Source: Streptantibioticus silvisoli (GTDB lineage Bacteria; Actinomycetota; Actinomycetes; Streptomycetales; Streptomycetaceae). From it: DNA of 64,000 nucleotides. Positions 34,533 through 41,229 of this stretch are shown here, piece after piece (position 1 is the first letter of the stretch; every line of letters starts with the position of its first letter). The position numbers were made by a program, and so were the translations under genes. The notes below the pieces were generated by a model that was not told the origin of the DNA, did not search any database, and was given only the letters and a program-made list of their open reading frames with translations. The DNA is taken from NCBI RefSeq assembly GCF_027947535.2, contig NZ_JAAGKO020000019.1, positions 62,001 through 126,000 of the forward strand. Direction: 5' to 3'.

Positions 34533-34898
34533 CGCAACGTCAGACGGCGTGCGGGCTGCGGCGGTTGACGCTGCGCCGTGCCGCCGCACCGCAGTCGCCC
34601 ACGCCACGACCGCGCCGGGTTCCGGTCCCGTGCGGGCGGCCGGGGGCGGGCAGGCGGCAGGCGTGCGGGCGGCCGGAGGTCGGGTACGCGGCAGGCGTGC
34701 CGGCGTCCGGGACAGGGACGGGCCGCAGCCGTGCGGGCGGTCCGGGGCTCGGGTACGCGGCAGCCGTGCGCCGGTGCAAGACCTTCACCGGGGCCGGAAA
34801 AAAAGATGCGACTGCCGCCCATCCGTTCCCCCTCCGGCTCCGAAGAAAGGGAGGAGAGCACACGCGAGTGGCCGCACGGCGGCAAGGAGGCGGACGGG
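34533..34898. repeat. Gap with four tandem 34-base repeats
   Basis: Units at 34629-34661, 34662-34695, 34696-34729 and 34730-34764 share the pattern CGTGCGGGCGGCCGG...GTACGCGGCAGG, with a partial fifth copy after. The unit length is not a multiple of three. Beyond it, 34795-34885 is less GC-rich with no clear gene. Confidence 0.75.
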
Positions 34899-35132
34899 GT
34901 GAGTGACATGGCGTCCCCGCGGCGCGGCACGGTCCCGGCACCGGGCCGCGCGCGCGGCGCGCGCCACCCCCGTCCCCTCCTCGCCGTCGTCGACCTCCCG
35001 GCCACCGCGGCACGCGGCGCCCACCCGGCGCCCGGCAGACCTGGCGGACCCACGCCCCGGACGCGAAGAGCGGCCGGGACGGTTCAGGCCGGCCGGGCCC
35101 GAGGCAGAGGCCGCGGCCCGGACGCGTCGTAA
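34899..35132 (+). CDS. Possible small basic protein (77 residues)
   Basis: GTG at 34899 has a perfect AAGGAGG eight bases upstream, the best ribosome site in this gap. The frame encodes a 77-residue Arg/Pro/Gly-rich peptide (VSDMASPRRGTVPAPGRARG...) and its TAA falls at the centre of a 27-base palindrome. A second frame starting four bases later is also open, so the coding claim is weak. It is not recognised; the composition is typical of non-coding GC-rich DNA. Confidence 0.25.
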   Translation: MSDMASPRRGTVPAPGRARGARHPRPLLAVVDLPATAARGAHPAPGRPGGPTPRTRRAAGTVQAGRARGRGRGPDAS

Positions 35133-35144
35133 CGACGCGTCCGG
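35118..35144. terminator. Perfect 13+1+13 palindrome
   Basis: CCGGACGCGTCGT and ACGACGCGTCCGG flank a single A. It could be a terminator hairpin for the small ORF ending inside it, or a protein-binding site. The 200 bases between it and the next gene hold nothing obvious. Confidence 0.6.
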
Positions 35145-35328
35145 CTCTCCCGGCGGTCCGGCGGCACACCCGCAAAACCCCTCGCGCCTCGCCCACCAGC
35201 AGCGCCCGCAGTGCCCGCGGCGGCTGCCGGCGGCACCCCGGGCAACGGCACGAGCGCCGCCGTCCACCCGGACGCGGCTGTCGCGGGTGTCACAACGGCG
35301 TTCCCCCGTACGGCGGTTCGGGCCGTGC

Positions 35329-35334
35329 CAGACT
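35329..35334 (+). promoter_or_regulatory. -10 box CAGACT, leaderless start
   Basis: CAGACT, six bases, then ATG 35341. Confidence 0.35.
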
Positions 35335-35340
35335 CCGGGC

Positions 35341-35937
35341 ATGAGCGGTGACGCGCCCCCGGGGGCCGTGGTCCGGCGCAACCGGGCGGTCGTGCCGACC
35401 GTCGTGGGGCTGGTGCTGTTCGCGCTTCCCACGGTGTGGTTCGGCCTGCGGACCGGCCCGCCGCCCCCGCTCTACGCCGCGGTGCTGCCCTTGGTGGCGG
35501 TGGTGGCCCTCGGCTCGGCGTTCTACGCCTGGATCATGCACCGTTACGGCTCGCCCGGCCTGCGCCCGCCGCCCGCCTGGCGGCAGGCGGTGGCGCTGTC
35601 GCGGGTGCTGTCCTTCTGGTACACCGCCGCCTCCCCGGTCCTGCTGCCCCTCAGCCTGTTCGTCGCCCCCGTGCTGTGCCTGGTGCTCCTCGCGGTGCTG
35701 GTCCTCAACGCGCTCGGCACCTACCTGGTGCGCGAACGGTCGATGAAGGGCGTCGTGCTGAAGCTGATCGGGCTGGTCCCGGTGGCGATCGGCGGGGCCC
35801 TGCCCCTCGTCGGGCGGCCCGGCGGTGGGTGGGTGGTCGGCGACTCCTGGATCTCGCTGTGGTGCTGGGCCATGCTCGACCTCGGAGTCCTGCTGACCGG
35901 TGCCGCCCTCGCCGCCCGCCGCCACGACCGGCGCTGA
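35341..35937 (+). CDS. Unknown multi-spanning membrane protein
   Basis: A 198-residue protein with about five hydrophobic segments: VVPTVVGLVLFALPTVWFGL, YAAVLPLVAVVALGSAFYAW, VLLPLSLFVAPVLCLVLLAVLVL, LIGLVPVAIGGALPLV, and LWCWAMLDLGVLLTGAALAA. It has no motif I can assign. The start is supported by a -10 box six bases upstream and by a short hydrophilic N terminus. It converges on the ABC exporter operon, with only 11 bases between stops and no clear hairpin. Confidence 0.75.
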   Translation: MSGDAPPGAVVRRNRAVVPTVVGLVLFALPTVWFGLRTGPPPPLYAAVLPLVAVVALGSAFYAWIMHRYGSPGLRPPPAWRQAVALSRVLSFWYTAASPVLLPLSLFVAPVLCLVLLAVLVLNALGTYLVRERSMKGVVLKLIGLVPVAIGGALPLVGRPGGGWVVGDSWISLWCWAMLDLGVLLTGAALAARRHDRR

Positions 35938-35948
35938 GCGCCCCCGCC

Positions 35949-38342
35949 TCACTCCGTCCGCAGGCCCTCGGGGCGCATCATCCGCCACAGCGGCGGCAGG
36001 CTGGCCAGCGTGACGACCAGGACGACCCCCGCGGCGATACCGGTGAGCGTGCCGATGCCGGACCAGTCGTAGCCGCCCGGGGTGTGGGAGATCGCCCGCA
36101 GCAGTGCGCCCAGGCTCAGGCCGCCGGCCACCGCGAGCGCCAGGCCCAGCACCACCGGGACCGCGGTCTGCCACAGCACCGACGCGCCCAGCGTGCCGCG
36201 CCGGGTGCCGAAGGCCACCAGGACCGCCAGCAGCCGCCTGCGGTCGCGCAGTTGCTCCAGCGTCGACACCAGCAGGCTCGCCCCGATCAGCGCCAGCACC
36301 ACCGTCGCGCCGGCCAGCACCGCCCGCCGGATTCCGCTGAACGGGCCGGAGGTGTCGGTCGCGGACAGCATGACCGTCGGATCGCTCGGGTCGAACCGGA
36401 CGGCGGTGTTGCGCACCTGGTCCGGCGCGTCCGCGACCCCGGGCGCCAGCGTGAGGCTGATCTGCACCTGCGGGTCGGCCAGCGCGGCGGTCGACAGCGC
36501 CTGCGGGGTGGCCAGCACCCCGGTGTGCTGCGCGCCGGTCGCGTCCACGTGCGCCGTGCCGGTGCGGGCGGTCGCCGGAACGGTCCACGGCCGCGCGGAC
36601 CCCGCCGAGGTGGCCGCGGGGTCCGGCACCGCCAGGTCGATCGTCTCGCCCGGCCGGACCACCGGTTGGCCCGAATCGCCCTCACCGATCAGGTAGACGC
36701 TGCCGGGCCGGCACCCGTGCTCGCCGGTGTACGCCTCCAACTGCGGGCAGCCGGCCACCGTCAGGGAGATCTGCGGCACGTCGGCGAACACGTCCGGGTC
36801 GTGCTTGCGGGCGAACACCGCCCGCGCCCGGGCCAGGGCCGGCACCGTCGCGGCGACCGCGGTGGTGGCGCTCCGCACGCCGGTCACTCCCGGCGTACCG
36901 CGGAACGCGCTGACCACCGCGCCGGGGTCGGTGCCCTTCGGCAGGTCGATGTAGGCGGCCATCTGCGCCTGCGCGGTGTTCTGCCCGGTGGGCCTGGTGT
37001 ACTGGGTGCCGACCCCGCTCATCAGCGTCATCACCGCGATGGCGCCGGCCACCGCGACCGTGATCCCGCTGACCATGCGGGCCGCCGACCCCGGGGTCAA
37101 CTGAAGCCTGCGGCACGCCAGTTGCCACGGCACCGACCCTGCGCCGCCGAGCCGGCGCACGGTGGCCTCCACCAGCCACGGCAGCAGCGCGGTCAGCCCG
37201 ACCAGCAGCAGCGCGGCGCCGGCGCCGACCTGGATCTCGCCCACCGTGTCGCTCACGCCGCCGCGCCCGGCCTTCGGGTACAGCAGCGCCGCGCCGGCCA
37301 GCGGCATCGCCAGCCGCCACAGCAGCCGGCGCCGGCGCGGCGCCGCGTTGCGCACCACCCCGAGCGGCTCGATGGCCACCCCGCGCAGCGCCAGCAGCGT
37401 CACCGCGATCGCCGACAGCGGTACCGCCACCGCGATCAGCACGGTCAGCGCGGTCTCGGGCCGCAGGTCGGACGGGAAGAAGCTCAGCCCGTACAGCGTG
37501 ACGTCGCTCGCCAGCTGCCGTACGCCCAGGAAGAGCGCCGCGCCGACCGCCAGCCCCAGCAGCGAGCCGAAGGCCGCCTCACCGGCCGCGATCCGGCAGA
37601 CCATCCGGCGGTCCGCGCCCACCAGGCGCAGGGCGGCGAGCCTGCGGTCCCGGCGTTCGCCGCCGAACCGGACGGCCGCGCCGATGAAGACGCCGACCGG
37701 TACCAGCAGCACCACGACGGCCACCACGACGAGCAGGATCAGCACCGGGTCCAGCGGTTGTTCGGAGGAACTGGCGCCGAAGTGGTCGATGCGGGCCGCG
37801 TTGTCGTTCAGCGTGGTCAGCTGCGGGTCGCCCGCGTAGTAGTAGAGGTCCCGCGGACCGCTGAGGCCGGCCGCGCCGATGGTCGCCACCGTCCGGTACG
37901 GCAGCCGCTCGCGCAGCAGCGCGCTGCCGGGGGCGTCGAGCAGGGCGTGCAGCGCGGGGGAGACGGCCATCTCGCCGGTGCCGGGCAGCCTGCTCAGGCC
38001 GGGCGGCAGCGCGGGGGAGGGCCCGTCGGGGCGGACCAGTTCGCCGGTGATGCCGTTGCCGCGGAAGGTGGTGGCGGCGTCGCGGGCCAGCAGGGTGTGC
38101 GGACCGGGCCCGGCGTGGGTGGCGTCGGAGTAGGAGGCCACCCGCTGGTCCTCGCGCACCGAGCGGGACTGGAAGGCGGCCGGGACGGAGGCGGCCAGCA
38201 GCAGCATGGCGACCCCCAGGCCGACGCCGACCGCGGTCAGCAGGGTGCGGGCCCAGCCCTCGCGGCCGCCGCCGACCGCGAACCGGACGCCGAAGGCGAG
38301 GTCGCGGGCCCAGACGCGGGCCGGGTTGCCGGAGGTGCTCAC
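35949..38342 (-). CDS. ABC exporter permease, FtsX/MacB-type
   Basis: A 797-residue permease with two FtsX-like cores. It has a first membrane helix (LLTAVGVGLGVAMLLLAASV), a large extracytoplasmic domain (about 60-210), three helices with VAVVVLLVPVGVFIGAAV and the ERRDRRLAALRLVGADRR coupling segment, a second half with MVSGITVAVAGAIAVM, another extracytoplasmic domain, and C-terminal helices. It probably exports peptides, lipids or antimicrobials. The GTG start overlaps the ATPase stop (GTGA), so the complex is made stoichiometrically. The substrate is unknown. Confidence 0.92.
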   Translation of the reverse strand: MSTSGNPARVWARDLAFGVRFAVGGGREGWARTLLTAVGVGLGVAMLLLAASVPAAFQSRSVREDQRVASYSDATHAGPGPHTLLARDAATTFRGNGITGELVRPDGPSPALPPGLSRLPGTGEMAVSPALHALLDAPGSALLRERLPYRTVATIGAAGLSGPRDLYYYAGDPQLTTLNDNAARIDHFGASSSEQPLDPVLILLVVVAVVVLLVPVGVFIGAAVRFGGERRDRRLAALRLVGADRRMVCRIAAGEAAFGSLLGLAVGAALFLGVRQLASDVTLYGLSFFPSDLRPETALTVLIAVAVPLSAIAVTLLALRGVAIEPLGVVRNAAPRRRRLLWRLAMPLAGAALLYPKAGRGGVSDTVGEIQVGAGAALLLVGLTALLPWLVEATVRRLGGAGSVPWQLACRRLQLTPGSAARMVSGITVAVAGAIAVMTLMSGVGTQYTRPTGQNTAQAQMAAYIDLPKGTDPGAVVSAFRGTPGVTGVRSATTAVAATVPALARARAVFARKHDPDVFADVPQISLTVAGCPQLEAYTGEHGCRPGSVYLIGEGDSGQPVVRPGETIDLAVPDPAATSAGSARPWTVPATARTGTAHVDATGAQHTGVLATPQALSTAALADPQVQISLTLAPGVADAPDQVRNTAVRFDPSDPTVMLSATDTSGPFSGIRRAVLAGATVVLALIGASLLVSTLEQLRDRRRLLAVLVAFGTRRGTLGASVLWQTAVPVVLGLALAVAGGLSLGALLRAISHTPGGYDWSGIGTLTGIAAGVVLVVTLASLPPLWRMMRPEGLRTE

Positions 38343-39061
38343 GCGGCGTGCTCCTGCTCCAGGTCGCGGCAGCGCCCGTCGCGGACCACGACCTCGCGGT
38401 CGGAGTAGGCGGCGACCCGGGGCTCGTGGGTGACCAGCACGACCGCGGCGCCGCTGTCCTTGGCGGCGGCGGCCAGCAGCCGCATCACGCGTTCACCGTT
38501 GAGGGAGTCCAGCGCGCCGGTCGGCTCGTCGGCGAAGACCAGCCGCGGACCGGTCACCAGGGCCCTGGCGACCGCGACGCGCTGGCCCTGGCCGCCGGAT
38601 ATCTCACCGGGCCGCTTGCCGGCCACCGTGTCGACCTCCAGCCGCGCCAGCCACTGCGCGGCCCGCTCCTGCGCCGGGCGGCGGCGCACCCCGTTCAGCC
38701 GCAGCGGCAGCGCGACGTTCTCCAGGCAGGTCAACTCCGGGACCAGCTGGCCGAACTGGAAGACGAAGCCGAACTCGCCGCGCCGCAGCGCGCTGCGTTC
38801 GGCGTCGGGCATGGCGGACATCTCCTGGTGCCGGTAGCGGACCTGGCCGCCGTCCGGCTGGACGATGCCGGCCAGGCAGTGCAGCAGGGTGGACTTGCCG
38901 GAACCGGACGGGCCCATGACCGCGACGACCTCGCCGGGGCGGATGGAGAAGTCCGCGGACTCCAGCGCCGGGGTGGCGCCGTAGGTCTTGCGCAGGCCGG
39001 TGGCGACCATCAGCAGGTCACCGGTGTCCGGCCCGGGGTCGGGGACGGGGACGGGCGTCAT
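38339..39061 (-). CDS. ABC exporter ATPase, LolD/MacB-type
   Basis: A 240-residue ATPase with Walker A MGPSGSGKSTLLH, Q-loop FVFQFGQLVPELTCLENVALPLR (typical of the LolD/MacB group), signature ISGGQGQRVAVARAL, Walker B LVFADEPTGALD, and switch VTHEPRVAAYSD. It energises the FtsX-type permease downstream. Its ATG overlaps the padR stop by four bases, so regulator, ATPase and permease are one translationally linked operon. Confidence 0.95.
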   Translation of the reverse strand: MTPVPVPDPGPDTGDLLMVATGLRKTYGATPALESADFSIRPGEVVAVMGPSGSGKSTLLHCLAGIVQPDGGQVRYRHQEMSAMPDAERSALRRGEFGFVFQFGQLVPELTCLENVALPLRLNGVRRRPAQERAAQWLARLEVDTVAGKRPGEISGGQGQRVAVARALVTGPRLVFADEPTGALDSLNGERVMRLLAAAAKDSGAAVVLVTHEPRVAAYSDREVVVRDGRCRDLEQEHAA

Positions 39062-39582
39062 CGGGTCACCTCCGAGGCGAGTTCGTCGATCCGGGCGGCG
39101 GTCAGTTCCAGCCAGCGCAGGTCGGCTTCCAGGTGGAACAGGGCGTGGTCGCAGACCAGTTGGTCGGCCAGGTCGCCGGTGGCCTTGCGGCGGGTCAGCT
39201 CGCGCATCAGCCGCAGGTGCTCGGCGCGCTGGGTGTCGAGCACGCCGACCGCCGGGCGGCCGGTCAGCAGCGCGAGGACGACCTTGGTGTACAGGGTGCT
39301 GTGCAGGTACGGTTCGGGCTTTTCCGGCTGGTCGAGCCAGCGGCCGACGTCGGTGACGCCGGCGTCGGTGATGGCGTACCGCTTGCGCTCGGGACCGTCG
39401 CCGGGCTCGGTGCCGTCGACGCGCACCAGCCCGTTCTTCAGCAGCCGGGCGAGGGTCGCGTAGACCTGGCCGTAGGCGAGCGGGCGGTCCTGGCCGAAGC
39501 GCTCGTCGAAGTTGCGCTTCAGGTCGTAGCCGTGCCGCGGTCCGGACTCCAGAAGTCCCAGGAAGGTGTGGCCGATTGACAT
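39058..39582 (-). CDS. PadR-family transcriptional regulator
   Basis: A 174-residue PadR repressor. The winged helix reads TFLGLLESGPRHGYDLKRNFDERFG, LAYGQVYATLARLLKNGLV, ERKRYAITDAG, and the C-terminal dimerisation helix is about 110-170 (TQRAEHLRLMRELTRRKATGDLADQL). It is the first gene of the ABC exporter operon. A perfect palindrome lies 22-40 bases upstream of the start, so autorepression relieved by an exported substrate is likely; the ligand is not known. TAGAGT seven bases before the ATG suggests a leaderless mRNA. Confidence 0.95.
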   Translation of the reverse strand: MSIGHTFLGLLESGPRHGYDLKRNFDERFGQDRPLAYGQVYATLARLLKNGLVRVDGTEPGDGPERKRYAITDAGVTDVGRWLDQPEKPEPYLHSTLYTKVVLALLTGRPAVGVLDTQRAEHLRLMRELTRRKATGDLADQLVCDHALFHLEADLRWLELTAARIDELASEVTR

Positions 39583-39589
39583 GCCGAGG

Positions 39590-39622
39590 ACTCTACACCA
39601 CGGGTATACACCATGTGTATAC
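39590..39622 (-). promoter_or_regulatory. padR operon promoter with palindromic operator
   Basis: The -10 box TAGAGT is at 39590-39595 (minus strand). GTATACAC-CAT-GTGTATAC (39604-39622) is a perfect 19-base palindrome covering the spacer and -35 zone, fitting repression by PadR. A second palindrome CATGATCATG follows at 39622-39631. Confidence 0.75.
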
Positions 39623-39785
39623 ATGATCATGGAACGGCGGTTTTCGCAGGTGGGAGCGGGTGTGGGGGTGGGCGATGGAGTGGGAGCGGGAGTGCGTGCG
39701 GGCGCCGGAACGGCTCGGGCCCGGGCCGCCAACGGCGGTCCGGGCCCCGGTCGATCGGCCCCCGTCCTGCTCGGCCCCCTCCCGG

Positions 39786-40088
39786 TCAGCTCCCGTCCTG
39801 CTGCGACTGCTCCTGCTGCGACTGCTCCGCCCGGCCCTCCTCCGGCCGGTCCCGATCCGCGTCGCGCGGGGGGCGGCCGCGGCGGGCGATCGGCCGTACC
39901 CCGGTCGGCAGCCGGCCGGCGTCGGTCAGCGCGCGCCGCAGCAGGAACTCGATCTGCGCGTTGGCGCTGCGCAGCTCGTCCGAGGCCCACCGGCTGACCG
40001 CGTCGTGGATGGCGGGGTCGAGCCGCAGCAGCACCTTCTTGCGCTCGCGATCGCGCTCGGTGCCGCGCGGCGCCTGGGAATCCGTCAC
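39786..40088 (-). CDS. Small ribbon-helix-helix (Arc-like) DNA-binding protein
   Basis: A 100-residue protein. Residues 15-55 (KKVLLRLDPAIHDAVSRWASDELRSANAQIEFLLRRAL) form a clear ribbon-helix-helix: a beta strand of alternating charged and hydrophobic residues, then two helices. The tail is rich in Arg, Glu, Gln and Asp and probably disordered. The GTG start overlaps the SPFH gene stop by four bases, so the two are co-translated. It probably controls its own operon. Confidence 0.88.
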   Translation of the reverse strand: MTDSQAPRGTERDRERKKVLLRLDPAIHDAVSRWASDELRSANAQIEFLLRRALTDAGRLPTGVRPIARRGRPPRDADRDRPEEGRAEQSQQEQSQQDGS

Positions 40089-41029
40089 GCGTACAGGGTG
40101 CCGGTGTTCAGCACCGGCTGGGCGGCCCGCTCGCCGCAGAGCACCACCAGCAGGTTGCTGACCATCGCGGCCTTGCGCTCCTCGTCGAGGTCGACCAGCC
40201 CCTGTTCCGCGATGCGTTGCAGGGCGGACTCCACCATGCCGACCGCGCCGTCCACGATGGTGGCCCGGGCGGCCACGATGGCGCCGGCCTGCTGGCGCTG
40301 CAGCATGGCCGAGGCGATCTCCGGCGCGTACGCGAGGTGGGTGAAGCGCGACTCGATGATCCGCACGCCGGCCGACTCCACCCGGGCGGAGATCTCCGTC
40401 GACAACTGCTCGGTGATGATCTCCGCGTTCTCCCGCAGGCTCAGCTCCTCGGTGCCGTGCGCGTCGTAGGCGTAGTGGGTGGCGATGTGCCGGACCGCGG
40501 TGTCGGTCTGGATGGAGACGAACTTGGTGAAGTCGTCCACCTCGAAGACCGCCTGGGCGGTGTCGGTGACCCGCCAGACCACCACGCAGGAGATCTCGAT
40601 CGGGTTGCCGTAGGCGTCGTTGACCTTCAGCACCGCCGTCTCGTGGTTGCGCAGCCGGGTGGAGATGGCCCGGCGCGAGGTGAACGGGTTGACCCACCGC
40701 AGGCCGTCCTCGCGGATGGTGCCGCGGTAGCGGCCGAACAGCTGGATGACCCGGGCCTGGCCGGGGGCGACCTGGGTCAGGCCGCGCATCATCAGTGCGT
40801 TCAGCACGATCAGCGCGACGCCGATCCACACCAGGGCGACCGACAGGTCCGACGACATCCCGTCCGCCTGGTTGCCGCCCAGCACCATCAGCGTGATGGC
40901 GGCGGCGAGCACGAACGGCGCCGCGAGCAGGAACGGCAGCCCCGCCGAACCCGTCGCCCGGCGTTCGGCCACTCGCGGCTTGGGCATCTGCGGTACGTCG
41001 CTGACCTGCGACCGGTCGGTGTCGGGCAT
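40085..41029 (-). CDS. SPFH-domain (slipin/prohibitin-like) membrane protein
   Basis: A 314-residue protein. Two hydrophobic segments (PFLLAAPFVLAAAITLMVLGG and VALVWIGVALIVLNALM) are followed by the SPFH domain from LTQVAPGQARVIQLFGRYRGTIREDGLRWVNPF to SLRENAEIITEQLSTEISARVESAGVRIIESRFTHLAYAPEIASAMLQRQQAGAIVAARATIVDGAVGMV. Such proteins form membrane scaffolds linked to microdomains and stress. It is paired with the ribbon-helix-helix protein and divergent from the class A penicillin-binding protein. GAGGGAAG lies before the ATG. Confidence 0.93.
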   Translation of the reverse strand: MPDTDRSQVSDVPQMPKPRVAERRATGSAGLPFLLAAPFVLAAAITLMVLGGNQADGMSSDLSVALVWIGVALIVLNALMMRGLTQVAPGQARVIQLFGRYRGTIREDGLRWVNPFTSRRAISTRLRNHETAVLKVNDAYGNPIEISCVVVWRVTDTAQAVFEVDDFTKFVSIQTDTAVRHIATHYAYDAHGTEELSLRENAEIITEQLSTEISARVESAGVRIIESRFTHLAYAPEIASAMLQRQQAGAIVAARATIVDGAVGMVESALQRIAEQGLVDLDEERKAAMVSNLLVVLCGERAAQPVLNTGTLYA

Positions 41030-41078
41030 GGCTTCCCTCGTTTCCCAGCGGTGGTGCGTGCTGTCACGCTCCTAGCAA

Positions 41079-41135
41079 AGTGATAGCACATTTTTTGGTT
41101 CCGGGAACCTGGCGTGGCTCTTCTCACGCCCCAGG
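41079..41135. promoter_or_regulatory. Divergent control region, SPFH / PBP
   Basis: It contains GTGATAGCAC (41080-41089, a near palindrome next to a six-T run), the perfect palindrome GGTTCC-G-GGAACC (41097-41109), and a hairpin CCTGGCGTG...CACGCCCCAGG (41108-41135). TAAGGT at 41165-41170 is a possible -10 for the PBP gene. Any of these could be operators; none matches a motif I know. Confidence 0.4.
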
Positions 41136-41229
41136 AGGGCTGATTTCGTGCGACTTTCGTCAAATAAGGTCAGGTGCCGGTGTTAAGTTCGTCGGTCTGC
41201 GCCGAGGTGTGTTACGAGGGAGTCAGGCC

